The translations under genes and the position numbers were made by a program. Below, in pieces: positions 19,387 to 26,789 of a DNA stretch of 64,000 nucleotides. Origin of the DNA: Methylobacterium oryzihabitans (GTDB lineage Bacteria; Pseudomonadota; Alphaproteobacteria; Rhizobiales; Beijerinckiaceae). Numbering within the stretch: the first letter of the stretch is position 1; every line of letters begins with the position of its first letter. The stretch lies in assembly GCF_004004555.2 (NCBI RefSeq), contig NZ_SACP01000016.1, positions 1 through 64,000 of the forward strand, given 5' to 3'. A model generated the notes under the pieces. The model saw only the letters and a program-made list of their open reading frames with translations. It did not search any database and had not been told where the DNA came from.

Positions 19387-19791
19387 ATGGCGCACCTGCG
19401 GTTCAGACCCTCTCCGGCCGGATTGGTGGCCATGGCCCTCGGCGGTGTCGCGGTGTTCGGCTGGGGCGCCTTCGCCGTCACCGCCTCCGGCCAGCACGCG
19501 CTCGAGACCCGCATCGCCGAGGTCGAGGGCGAGCGTGACGCCCTGGCGGCGCGGCAGAAGCAGTTCCAGCAGACCGAGGCGGAACTGCGCGAGCGTCAGG
19601 CCAGGATCGCGGAGGCCAAGGACGACCTCGCCGGTGTCAATGCCGCCCGCGAGAAGGCCAAGGTGCAGCTCGCCGGCACGCAACGGGACCTCGCGGCGCT
19701 GACCAAGCGCCTCGACGCGGCCCGTGAGAAGGCGGCTCAGACGACCGGCAGCATCCCGGCGGCCGATGCGGCGAAGAAGCCGGCCCGCTGA
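19387..19791 (+). CDS. Small membrane-anchored coiled-coil protein
   Basis: 134 residues. One TM helix (residues about 12-32, LVAMALGGVAVFGWGAFAVT) is followed by a single long coiled coil (about 38-118) rich in Glu, Arg and Gln, then a short tail TGSIPAADAAKKPAR. Probably inner-membrane anchored with the coil in the periplasm. Not recognised as a named family. It is divergent from the phasin gene with a 282-bp gap, in which I see no clear promoter. Real coding is supported by the clean TM-plus-coil architecture. Confidence 0.7.
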   Translation: MAHLRFRPSPAGLVAMALGGVAVFGWGAFAVTASGQHALETRIAEVEGERDALAARQKQFQQTEAELRERQARIAEAKDDLAGVNAAREKAKVQLAGTQRDLAALTKRLDAAREKAAQTTGSIPAADAAKKPAR

Positions 19792-19797
19792 ACGCCG

Positions 19798-20169
19798 TCA
19801 GGCGAAGGCGGCCTGGCGGCGGGCGGTGCCGGGGGCTTGGTGGTCGGGATTCTGGAGGAAGGTCTCGGCGGCGCGGCCGGGAGCGGCCTGCTCGACCAGG
19901 GCCGACCAGCGCCGGTCGATCTCGTGGGCGTGGGTGAGGTGCCCGGCGGGGTCGTAGCGGCGCCAGCCGCAGCGCGGTTCGTCCCGGTCGGCGCCGATCT
20001 CGTCGTAGCTCTCGTAGCGGGCGACGAGGCGGCCGGCGGGATCGTACTCGCTGTGCGACCACGCCATGCCGTAGATGCGGCCGCCGCGGCTGCACGTGCC
20101 GTCGAGGCGTAACGTATGGTCGGCGGGGATCCGGAACACGGTTTCGAAGTCAGGGAGCTGGCATCGCAT
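19798..20169 (-). CDS. Hypothetical protein with YDPAG repeats
   Basis: 123 residues from ATG 20169, chosen because GAGGAAGG lies about 10 nt upstream; an in-frame ATG at 20202 would add 11 residues. It contains two copies of a short beta motif, SEYDPAGRLVARYESYD and RRYDPAGHLTHAHEID, similar to YD-type repeats, and no signal peptide. Family not recognised; I suggest a small cytosolic beta protein. Converges with the coiled-coil gene, only 6 bp separating their stops. Confidence 0.6.
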   Translation of the reverse strand: MRCQLPDFETVFRIPADHTLRLDGTCSRGGRIYGMAWSHSEYDPAGRLVARYESYDEIGADRDEPRCGWRRYDPAGHLTHAHEIDRRWSALVEQAAPGRAAETFLQNPDHQAPGTARRQAAFA

Positions 20170-20313
20170 CACGCCGAATCCTTCCTCGTCTCGACCGCCC
20201 AAGTTGTGTTGATGGTTCCTTTACGAGTTTATGCACTCGGGGCGCCGCGTCAACTGCCGGCGGCCGGGCGAGGTCGTGGGCCGGCACGCGATCCGGTGCC
20301 GGCGGGGATGCGG

Positions 20314-20847
20314 TCAGCGGAACCCGGCCACCCGGCGGTCGCGCTTGCGCTCGGCGGCCGGCTGGTAGGCGATGCTGGCGTGATGGGGGCAGTAGGGCAG
20401 GCCGGTGATCGAGCGGGCGCCGCAGAACCGGAAATCCGGGGTCGCCGGGTCGCCCATCGGCCAGCGGCACATGAATTCCCGCAGCTCCATGATGGTGACC
20501 CGCTCGGAGACCGGCAGCGCGACGTCGGCCGGGCCTGACGGCCCGGGCTGCGGCACCAGTGCCAGGGAGACCGGCGCGGGCGCCACCACGGTGGCCGGGC
20601 GCGGCGCGGGGGCCGGCGCTTCCTCGGCCCGCGGGCGCCGCGTGGAAGCGGGGGCGGGCGCCGCCGGCTCGGACTCGGCCTTGAGCACCCGGCCGGCGAG
20701 GCCGAGGCGATGGATCTTGCCGATCACCGCGTTGCGGGACACCCCGCCGATCTCCGCCGCGATCTGGCTCGCGCTCCGCCCATCGATCCACAGCCGCCGC
20801 AGGAGCTCGACCCGCTCCTTCGTCCAGCTCGGGCCCGCATCCACCAT
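20314..20847 (-). CDS. gcrA: GcrA cell-cycle regulator
   Basis: 177 residues from ATG 20847 (GGAGG upstream). The N-terminal helix-turn-helix (SWTKERVELLRRLWIDG, then SASQIAAEIGG and SRNAVIGKIHRLGL) and the C-terminal sigma70-binding region with MCRWPMGDP and CGARSITGLPYCPHH are diagnostic. The middle is an Ala/Pro linker longer than in some homologues. GcrA activates promoters methylated by CcrM at GANTC. A GAATC lies at 20885-20889, 38 bp before the start, which could be a self-regulatory methylation site (inference). An essential or key cell-cycle gene in related bacteria. Confidence 0.93.
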   Translation of the reverse strand: MVDAGPSWTKERVELLRRLWIDGRSASQIAAEIGGVSRNAVIGKIHRLGLAGRVLKAESEPAAPAPASTRRPRAEEAPAPAPRPATVVAPAPVSLALVPQPGPSGPADVALPVSERVTIMELREFMCRWPMGDPATPDFRFCGARSITGLPYCPHHASIAYQPAAERKRDRRVAGFR

Positions 20848-21408
20848 CGCCGCCTCCGACTGTCCCCCACCCATCACCCATGTCGAATCGGCAAGCGACC
20901 GCGAGCGGCCCGAAGTCCGGCCGCGCGTTGCGATGCTTCCCGATCCTGCCTGGTGATCGCCGCCCACAGGCCCCGCACGAGGCCTCGTTTGCGACGGGGG
21001 TGAACCTACAGGACGGCCGGAGGCCCGCGCAAGGGTCCGGAGCCCGGCCGATACGCCTTTTCCGCCCCGCCGCGGTCGCGGCGGGAGCGCTTGCGGGACG
21101 GTGCCCGAAACCTTGATCCACTCGCCGACGTAACCCGAAAAAGACTAAGGATCAGTTACTTATTGCGGGCCGGAGCAGGAACCGGCGCGGGCTCTCCGGC
21201 GGTGCCCGACGCCGCCCGGTCGACGCTCCGGGACGGCTCGCGCAGCGGCACCCGTCCGGCCATCTCCCGCTGCCGTCAGGGTTATCCGCCCGGGTCGTGG
21301 CGCCGCTGCCACTGCGGCGCGAAACCGCTCGGACGCGCCGCGTTGCCGCCGGCCCCGACCGGTCCTATCTTGGCCCTGCGCCGGACCCTCGGCAGCCCGG
21401 GAGACCTC
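20848..21408. other. Gene-free gap between gcrA and eipB
   Basis: 561 bp between divergent genes with no convincing gene. A perfect 9-bp hairpin (CCCGCCGCG/CGCGGCGGG, 21066-21085) is present. A locally AT-richer stretch at about 21125-21165 (AAAAAGACTAAGGATCAGTTACTTATT) is the best candidate for promoter sequence, without a clear -35/-10 pair. No tRNA or riboswitch structure was recognised. Confidence 0.5.
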
Positions 21409-22275
21409 ATGCGCACCAGCCTCGCGTGCTTCCTCGTCCTGTTCGCGCTCCCGAGCGGCCTCGCGGCGGAACCGGCGGACGTCCGCCTCGCCCCCCATCG
21501 CGCGGTCTACGACCTCTCCCTCGTCCGCAGCGGCGGCACCCGCGCGGTCGAGAGCGCGCGGGGCCGGATCGTGTTCGATTTCTCCGGGGATGCGTGCAAG
21601 GGCTGGGCGCTGCAATACCGGCAGGTGACGGTGCTGGAGAGTTCGGAGAGCGGCGCGCGCACCTCGGACCTGCGCAACACCACCTTCGAGAGCGGCGACG
21701 GCCGCGCGTTCCGGTTCCGGACGCAGTCGGACCTCAACGGCCAGACCGGTGCCCCGGTGGACGGCAACGCCGAGCGCGACGACAAGGGCCTGGAGGTCAG
21801 CCTGCGCGGCGCCAAGCGCAACACGTTGGCGGTGCCCGGCGAGGTGCTGTTCCCGGCCGCCCACATGCGGCGGCTGATCGAGGCCGCCCAGGCCGGCCAG
21901 AGCACCGTCGCCGTCAAGGTGTTCGACGGCTCGGACGACGGCCGCAAGGTCTACGACACGCTCGCGGTGATCGGCCCGCGCCGCCCGGTCGAGGCGCCGA
22001 AGGACGGCAGCGCCCCGCAGGCCGGCGCCCCGGCGGCGGACGCCGTCGAGGCGCCGCTGCGCGAGGGCGCGATGGCGACGATGCCGCGCTGGCCGGTGAC
22101 GCTGAGCTACTTCTCGACCGGGGAGGGCGAGCGGACGCCGGTCTACGTGCTGTCGTTCGACCTCTACGAGAACGGCATCAGCGGCGCGCTCAGGCTCGAT
22201 TACGGCGACTTCGCCCTCAAGGGCGCCCTGTCCCGGATCGATCTCGGCCCGGAGACGAAGGGCTGCCGGTCCTGA
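21409..22275 (+). CDS. eipB: EipB family cell-envelope integrity protein (DUF1849)
   Basis: 288 residues with a Sec signal peptide (TSLACFLVLFALPSGLAA) and mature part beginning VRLAPHRAVYDLSLV, the DUF1849 signature. EipB is a periplasmic beta-spiral protein needed for envelope integrity in Brucella. The family has an internal disulphide: here one Cys is in SGDACKGW and the other in the C-terminal KGCRS, matching the known pair. The DLYENGISGALRLDYGDFALKG segment is typical of the C-terminus. The last 59 bp overlap the 3' end of dinB on the other strand. The start is the ATG that opens the signal peptide; upstream in-frame starts lack support. Confidence 0.9.
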   Translation: MRTSLACFLVLFALPSGLAAEPADVRLAPHRAVYDLSLVRSGGTRAVESARGRIVFDFSGDACKGWALQYRQVTVLESSESGARTSDLRNTTFESGDGRAFRFRTQSDLNGQTGAPVDGNAERDDKGLEVSLRGAKRNTLAVPGEVLFPAAHMRRLIEAAQAGQSTVAVKVFDGSDDGRKVYDTLAVIGPRRPVEAPKDGSAPQAGAPAADAVEAPLREGAMATMPRWPVTLSYFSTGEGERTPVYVLSFDLYENGISGALRLDYGDFALKGALSRIDLGPETKGCRS

Positions 22276-23545
22276 CCGGCGCCGCCGGTCCGAAGGTCAG
22301 CCCGCGCTGGATCGCGGCATCGCCGAAGCGCGCGCGCACCGCGTCGATCGCCGCGTCGCGGCTGGCGTCGCGGCGCAGCCCCGGCTCGGCGAGGTCGCCG
22401 CGGTCGGCCAGTTCCGCCGGGCCGAGGTCGCCGGCCCCGATGCCGATCAGCCGGTAGGCGGTGCCGTCGCAGGCCTCCGCGAGCAGCGCCTCGGCCGGGC
22501 GGAACAGACGCTCGGCGATCTGGGTCGGCGCCAGACCGGACCGGGTCCGGGTGCGCAGCCGGAAGCTCGCATCCTTGAGCTTCAGGGTGACGCTGCCGGC
22601 GGAGAACCCGCCCCGCTTGAGCCGGCGGGCCACCTTCTCGCACAGCCGCCACAGGACCGGCCGCAGGACCGCCATCTCGCGCAGGTCGTCGGCGAAGGTG
22701 GTCTCGGCCGAGACGCTCTTCGTCTCGCGCTCCGGCCGCACCGGGCGCGGGTCCTCGCCGCGGGCGAGCCCCGCGAGGCGGGCGGCGTCGCGCCCGAGCG
22801 CCGCGGCGAGCCGGCCCGGATCGGTACGGGCGAGGTCTTCGATCCGCACCACCCCGAGCCCGGCGAGGCGGGCGGCGGCGGCCCGGCCGATCCCCGGCAG
22901 GAGGCCGACCGGCCGCGGCGCCAGGAACCCGACCGCCTCCGCCCGCCCGATCACCGCGAAGCCGCGCGGCTTCTCCAGGTCGGAGGCGATCTTGGCCAGG
23001 AACTTGTTGGGCGCCAGCCCGACCGAGACGGTGATGCCGATCTCGTCCTCGACCCGCCGGGCGAACCGGGCCAGGGTCAGGGCGGGCGCCGCCCCGTGCA
23101 GGCGCTCGGTCCCGCGCAGATCCAGGAACGCCTCGTCGATCGAGACCGGCTCGACGAGGGGCGTGAGCGCCTGCATCATCGCCCGCACCTGCCGCCCGAC
23201 CGCGGCGTACTTCTCCATGTCGGGGCGCAGCACGACGGCGTCGGGGCAGGCGTCGAGGGCCTGGAACATCGGCATCGCCGAGCGCACTCCGTAGGTGCGC
23301 GCGACGTAGCAGGCGGTCGAGACCACCCCGCGCCGGCCGCCGCCGATGATGACCGGCCGGTCGCGCAGGGCGGGATCGTCGCGCTTCTCGATCGCGGCGT
23401 AGAAGGCGTCGCAATCGACGTGCGCGATGGTCAGCCCGTCCCGTTCGGGATGGGCCAGCAGCCGCGGCGAGCCGCAATGGCGGCAGCGCGCCGCCCGATC
23501 CCCGCCGCGGCAGCAATCGAGGCACAGGACCGGACCGATCGTCAT
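22217..23545 (-). CDS. dinB: DNA polymerase IV (Y-family)
   Basis: 442 residues. Y-family polymerase core with HVDCDAFYAAIEKRDDP (first catalytic Asp), STACYVARTYGVRSAMP, the active-site VSIDEAFLD, LAPNKFLAKIASD and helix-hairpin-helix LLPGIGRAAAARL, then a little-finger domain. It performs translesion synthesis. The N-terminus carries an extra Cys-rich segment (Cys8, 11, 12, 21, 24) that resembles a zinc knuckle; similar extensions occur in alphaproteobacterial DinB. Its start overlaps the stop of a six-codon mini-ORF (see 23542-23591). No strong Shine-Dalgarno is seen, consistent with coupled translation. The 3' end overlaps eipB by 59 bp. Confidence 0.92.
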   Translation of the reverse strand: MTIGPVLCLDCCRGGDRAARCRHCGSPRLLAHPERDGLTIAHVDCDAFYAAIEKRDDPALRDRPVIIGGGRRGVVSTACYVARTYGVRSAMPMFQALDACPDAVVLRPDMEKYAAVGRQVRAMMQALTPLVEPVSIDEAFLDLRGTERLHGAAPALTLARFARRVEDEIGITVSVGLAPNKFLAKIASDLEKPRGFAVIGRAEAVGFLAPRPVGLLPGIGRAAAARLAGLGVVRIEDLARTDPGRLAAALGRDAARLAGLARGEDPRPVRPERETKSVSAETTFADDLREMAVLRPVLWRLCEKVARRLKRGGFSAGSVTLKLKDASFRLRTRTRSGLAPTQIAERLFRPAEALLAEACDGTAYRLIGIGAGDLGPAELADRGDLAEPGLRRDASRDAAIDAVRARFGDAAIQRGLTFGPAAPVRTGSPSSPGRDRSGTGRP

Positions 23546-23562
23546 GCGTCGAAGGAGGTCAT
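23542..23562 (-). CDS. Six-codon mini-ORF 2 (MTSFDA) linking DUF3572 to dinB
   Basis: A second copy of mini-ORF 1: ATG at 23560-23562, then T-S-F-D-A and TGA at 23542-23544, which overlaps the dinB ATG (23543-23545). The reading frame differs from dinB, so it is a separate cistron, not an N-terminal extension. The chain of three successive ATGA overlaps is directly visible. Translation of the mini-ORFs is inferred. Confidence 0.5.
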   Translation of the reverse strand: MTSFDA

Positions 23563-23579
23563 GCGTCGAAGGAAGTCAT
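23559..23579 (-). CDS. Six-codon mini-ORF 1 (MTSFDA) linking DUF3572 to dinB
   Basis: On the minus strand, the TGA of the DUF3572 gene (23576-23578) overlaps an ATG (23577-23579) as ATGA. Reading on gives M-T-S-F-D-A and a TGA (23559-23561) that itself overlaps the ATG of the next unit. No product is expected to matter. The likely role, if any, is to hand ribosomes from one gene to the next by termination-reinitiation. It matches the last residues (DSFGA) of the upstream protein because it was duplicated from them. Confidence 0.5.
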   Translation of the reverse strand: MTSFDA

Positions 23580-23911
23580 GCGCCGAAGGAATCCGGGTCC
23601 GGCGGGCCGAGGCGCCGCCAGGCGGCGGTGATCCGCTCGGGCGGGACGCCCAGCGCCCCGGCGCAGGCGAGCAGGGTCTCCTCGTCCGACACGACGTGGT
23701 CGAGGATGCCGGTGAGGAGGTCCGGCGAGCCGGCCGCGGCCCGAAGGGCGGCGGGGTCGAGCCCCGACGCCTCCATGAACCGCAGCAGCCGGGCCGGGTC
23801 GGCGACGACGAAGTCCATCACCCCCTCGGCCAAGCTCAGCGCCCCGGCGGGGCCCGTCTCTCCGTCCCGGGCGGAGCGATCCTTCGGAGATGCGTCGAAT
23901 TTGCGTTTCAT
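23576..23911 (-). CDS. DUF3572 family protein
   Basis: 111 residues from ATG 23911. The core LSLAEGVMDFVVADPARLLRFMEASGLDP and ITAAWRRLG matches the DUF3572 family of Hyphomicrobiales, small helical cytosolic proteins of unknown role that are typically encoded between dinB and divK, as here. The N-terminus is basic (KRKFDASPKDRSARD). It is divergent from divK with an 85-bp gap containing AT-richer promoter sequence (about 23903-23935). Coupled downstream to dinB through two mini-ORFs. Confidence 0.82.
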   Translation of the reverse strand: MKRKFDASPKDRSARDGETGPAGALSLAEGVMDFVVADPARLLRFMEASGLDPAALRAAAGSPDLLTGILDHVVSDEETLLACAGALGVPPERITAAWRRLGPPDPDSFGA

Positions 23912-23996
23912 CAATATGTGTCGCTTAACAGTGATCCCGGAGACAAGGCGCGGTCGGGTGGTTCGCGGCTCGCCCCGGCGCCGGAGACAGTGAGCC

Positions 23997-24377
23997 ATGA
24001 AGAAGACCGTGCTCATCGTCGAGGACAACGAGCTGAACATGAAGCTCTTCAACGACCTGTTGGAGGCGCATGGCTACGCGACCCTCAAGACCGCCAACGG
24101 GATCGAGGCGATCGAGCTCGCCCGCCGGCACCGGCCCGACCTCATCCTGATGGACATCCAGCTCCCCGAGGTGTCCGGCCTCGAAGTGACCAAATGGCTC
24201 AAGGAGGACGATGAACTCAAGAGCATTCCGGTCATCGCCATCACGGCCTTCGCCATGAAGGGCGACGAGGAGCGCATCCGCGAGGGCGGCTGCGAGGCGT
24301 ACCTGTCGAAGCCGATTTCGGTGGCGAAGTTCCTCGCGACCGTGCGTACCTATCTCGGCGACGAGCGCCAAGCGTGA
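23997..24377 (+). CDS. divK: Cell-fate response regulator DivK
   Basis: 126 residues, a single receiver domain nearly identical in pattern to DivK: KKTVLIVEDNELNMKLFNDL, phospho-acceptor Asp53 in LILMDIQLPEVSG, switch Thr in IAITAFAMKG and Lys in YLSKPIS. DivK is phosphorylated by DivJ and dephosphorylated by PleC, and acts on DivL/CckA to control CtrA in the cell cycle. It is followed 15 bp later by pleD, its usual neighbour. The identity is very secure from motif plus context. Confidence 0.95.
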   Translation: MKKTVLIVEDNELNMKLFNDLLEAHGYATLKTANGIEAIELARRHRPDLILMDIQLPEVSGLEVTKWLKEDDELKSIPVIAITAFAMKGDEERIREGGCEAYLSKPISVAKFLATVRTYLGDERQA

Positions 24378-24392
24378 GAAAGGCCAAGGCTG

Positions 24393-25766
24393 ATGTCGGC
24401 ACGCGTTCTCGTCGTCGATGACCTCTTCCCGAACCTCAAGCTGCTCGAGACCAAGCTCACGCTCGAGTACTTCGATGTCGTGACGGCGATGAACGGCCCC
24501 GACGCCCTGGCGGTGTGCGAGAAAGGGCTGTGCGACATCGTGCTGCTCGACGTGATGATGCCGGGCATGGACGGGTTCGAGGTCTGCCGCCGGATCAAGG
24601 GAACGCCGACCACCGCGCACCTGCCGGTGGTGATGGTGACCGCCCTCGACCAGCCGAGCGACCGCCTGCGCGGGCTCGATGCCGGAGCCGACGACTTCCT
24701 GACCAAGCCGATCGACGACGTGGCGCTGCTGGCGCGGGTGCGCAGCCTCGTGCGGCTGAAGGCGATCACCGACGAGCTGCGCGGCCGGGCGATGGCCTCG
24801 CGCGATTACGGCTTCGGCGACCCGCTCGCCGCTGCGGCGGCCGAGACCGGCCTCGACGCCAGCATCCTGGTGGTCGAGGACCGGCGTTCCTCCGCCGACC
24901 GGCTGGCGACGGCGCTCGGCCAGTACCACCGGGTCACGATCGAGACCGACCCGCACAAGGCGGTCGCCCGGGCGAGCGAGGGCGAGTACGACGCCGCGAT
25001 CGTCAGCCTCGACCTCGACGGGGTCGACGGCCTGCGCCTGTGCAGCCAGCTCCGCTCCCTCGATCGGACCCGCAACATGCCGGTGGTGATGCTCGCCGAC
25101 CCGGGCGACCGGGCGCGGATCATGCGCGGGCTCGACCTCGGCGTGCACGACTACCTGATGCGGCCGATCGACCGCAACGAGCTGGTGGCGCGGGTCCGCA
25201 CCCAGGTCCGGCGCAAGCGCTTCGCCCATTCCCTGCGCGAATCGGTCCAGGCGTCGATGGAGCTCGCGGTCACCGACGGGCTGACCGGGCTGCACAACCG
25301 GCGCTACCTCGACAGCCATCTCGCCGGCGTGTTCGCCGAACCGGCCCTGCGCGGCCGGCCGGTGTCGCTGCTCCTCCTCGATATCGACCGGTTCAAATCG
25401 ATCAACGACCGCTTCGGCCACGATGCCGGCGACGAGGTGCTGCGGGACTTCGCCGACCGGATCCGCGCCCATACCCGCGGCATCGACGTGGTGGCGCGCT
25501 TCGGCGGCGAGGAGATCGTCGTGGTGGTGCCCGATACCGGCCTCGACGGCGCCCGGCAGGTCGCCGAGCGCATCCGCGAGCGGGTCGAGACCGTGCCGTT
25601 CGCGATCCATCGCGGCACCCGCTCGGTCGATGTCACGGTGTCGATCGGTGTGGCGACGCGCCAGCCGGGCGACACCTCGGCGCTCGACCTCCTGAAGCGG
25701 GCCGACACCGCGCTCTACCGGGCCAAGGAGGACGGCCGCAACCGGGTGGTGGCCGCCGCGGCGTGA
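24393..25766 (+). CDS. pleD: Diguanylate cyclase response regulator PleD
   Basis: 457 residues: receiver 1 (Asp53 in IVLLDVMMPGMDG, Lys in FLTKPID), receiver 2 (about 155-275) and a GGDEF domain (about 290-455). The catalytic signature is GGEEI (residues 371-375). The allosteric inhibition site R-G-I-D (362-365) sits five residues before it, so product feedback by c-di-GMP is expected. Receiver 2 is degenerate (VSLDLDG in place of the DxxMP loop, MRPID in place of KP) and serves dimerisation in PleD. Controls the motile-to-sessile transition. Confidence 0.95.
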   Translation: MSARVLVVDDLFPNLKLLETKLTLEYFDVVTAMNGPDALAVCEKGLCDIVLLDVMMPGMDGFEVCRRIKGTPTTAHLPVVMVTALDQPSDRLRGLDAGADDFLTKPIDDVALLARVRSLVRLKAITDELRGRAMASRDYGFGDPLAAAAAETGLDASILVVEDRRSSADRLATALGQYHRVTIETDPHKAVARASEGEYDAAIVSLDLDGVDGLRLCSQLRSLDRTRNMPVVMLADPGDRARIMRGLDLGVHDYLMRPIDRNELVARVRTQVRRKRFAHSLRESVQASMELAVTDGLTGLHNRRYLDSHLAGVFAEPALRGRPVSLLLLDIDRFKSINDRFGHDAGDEVLRDFADRIRAHTRGIDVVARFGGEEIVVVVPDTGLDGARQVAERIRERVETVPFAIHRGTRSVDVTVSIGVATRQPGDTSALDLLKRADTALYRAKEDGRNRVVAAAA

Positions 25767-25988
25767 TCCGCCGCGATCACGCCCCCCGCCTGCGGCATGC
25801 GGTCACGGCGCCGCGCCGGCCGCGGAGGCCGGTGTCGGCAGGACGTTGATTTCAGTCGTGTCTTCGATACGGCCCCGGTTCAGCTTGGCCTTGTCCTGGC
25901 GCATGCGCGCTTGATCTTCGCGAATGCGCGGCCGGGCCGAGTGGTGCATCCTGCTTCGACTGCACTGCGCGCGAACAGGATGGCCGTC

Positions 25989-26453
25989 ATGGAACATCAG
26001 CCGCTCCGTCAGCTTCGTGACATCGCCGACATCGAGTTGCGGCCCGCCCTGGTCGAGGGGCGACGGGCGCGGCTCGAACGCTGGGCCGAACTCCTCGAAC
26101 GCGAGCCCGACCGGGCCTACGCGACCCTGGAGGAGATCGAGTTCGTGCCGCGCGCCATGCGGGCGGCGATCCGGGCCGACAACTCGCCCCTCGCGGTGGC
26201 CTTCGCCGACCCGGTGCTGCGGGCGAGCGGGCTCTCGGGCGACAGCTTCGGCGAGGCCCGCGACTTCTTCGAACTCGGCACCGGCGAGGCCCACCGCCTG
26301 CTGTGCTCCTGCGTCAACGGCCGCAGCGTGACCGGTCGCGCCACCGCCCGGCGCCTGCACCGCATGGCGGCGCGCAATCCCGGCCTGTGGCTCGCCTATG
26401 GCTGCGCCGCCGGCGTGCTCGGCCTGCCGGGCCTGATCTACCTGCTCGGCTGA
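25989..26453 (+). CDS. Hypothetical protein with C-terminal hydrophobic segment
   Basis: 154 residues from ATG 25989, favoured because ACAGGA lies about 9 nt upstream; an in-frame ATG at 25980 would add three residues. Mostly helical and charged (REPDRAYATLEEIEFVPRAM), with two Cys in LLCSCVNG and a C-terminal hydrophobic helix (LWLAYGCAAGVLGLPGLIYLL) that may anchor it in the membrane. Not recognised. Converges with rpmG across a hairpin. The 222 bp between pleD and this gene hold no recognised feature. Confidence 0.6.
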   Translation: MEHQPLRQLRDIADIELRPALVEGRRARLERWAELLEREPDRAYATLEEIEFVPRAMRAAIRADNSPLAVAFADPVLRASGLSGDSFGEARDFFELGTGEAHRLLCSCVNGRSVTGRATARRLHRMAARNPGLWLAYGCAAGVLGLPGLIYLLG

Positions 26454-26463
26454 CCCGCCCACG

Positions 26464-26488
26464 AAAAAGGCCGCCCTCACGGGCGGCC
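26464..26488 (-). terminator. Intrinsic terminator of rpmG
   Basis: On the minus strand an 8-bp perfect stem (GGCCGCCC/GGGCGGCC, 26469-26488, 4-nt loop) is followed by TTTTT (complement of A at 26464-26468). Located 25 bp after the rpmG stop. The hairpin could also act weakly on the convergent + strand gene, but lacks a T-run in that direction. Confidence 0.8.
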
Positions 26489-26513
26489 CGATCGACTCAG
26501 CGGCGCGCCGCGC

Positions 26514-26681
26514 TCACTTGATCTTGGATTCCTTGAACTCGACGTGCTTGCGCGCGACCGGATCGTACTTCTTGAACGACAGCTTGTCGGTCTGGGTGCG
26601 CGAGTTCTTCTTGGTGACGTAGAAGTAGCCGGTGTCGGCGGTGGAGACGAGCTTGATCTTGACGGTGACGGCCTTGGCCAT
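26514..26681 (-). CDS. rpmG: 50S ribosomal protein L33
   Basis: 55 residues, full length: MAKAVTVKIKLVSTADTGYF, YVTKKNSRTQ and KLSFKKYDPVARKHVEFKE. It is the Cys-free (zinc-independent) type of L33, as usual in Alphaproteobacteria. The start is ATG 26681; the longer in-frame start at 26720 would add an extension foreign to the family. It has its own terminator downstream. Confidence 0.97.
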   Translation of the reverse strand: MAKAVTVKIKLVSTADTGYFYVTKKNSRTQTDKLSFKKYDPVARKHVEFKESKIK

Positions 26682-26728
26682 GACGCGACCTCTGTGTGCG
26701 GAGAACTGCGCCCGGAACACCGAAACGC

Positions 26729-26751
26729 AAAAGGGCCGGGATGTCCCGGCC
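26729..26751 (-). terminator. Intrinsic terminator of the MFS transporter gene
   Basis: On the minus strand a perfect 8-bp stem (GGCCGGGA/TCCCGGCC, 26734-26751, two-base centre) is followed by CTTTTGCG. It lies 38 bp after the stop of the MFS gene and before rpmG, separating the two minus-strand units. Confidence 0.7.
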
Positions 26752-26789
26752 GAAACGCGCCGCTTCTGTGCCCGATCCGTCCCGGAGCG

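Larger units (their letters stand above)
23541..23591. repeat. Three 17-bp tandem repeats at the DUF3572/dinB junction
   Basis: Units 23541-23557, 23558-23574 and 23575-23591 share the consensus GTCATGCGTCGAAGGA(A/G), with one or two substitutions each. On the minus strand each unit contains a copy of the last codons of the DUF3572 gene, including an ATGA stop/start overlap. 17 bp equals one seven-codon ORF minus the 4-nt overlap, so the period follows from the overlap. Tandem duplication of an ancestral ATGA junction is the simplest explanation. Confidence 0.9.

Noticed and set aside
20848..21408. Possible tRNA or riboswitch in the gcrA-eipB gap
   Set aside because: No cloverleaf, T-loop sequence or known riboswitch core was found by eye; only GC-rich hairpins are present.
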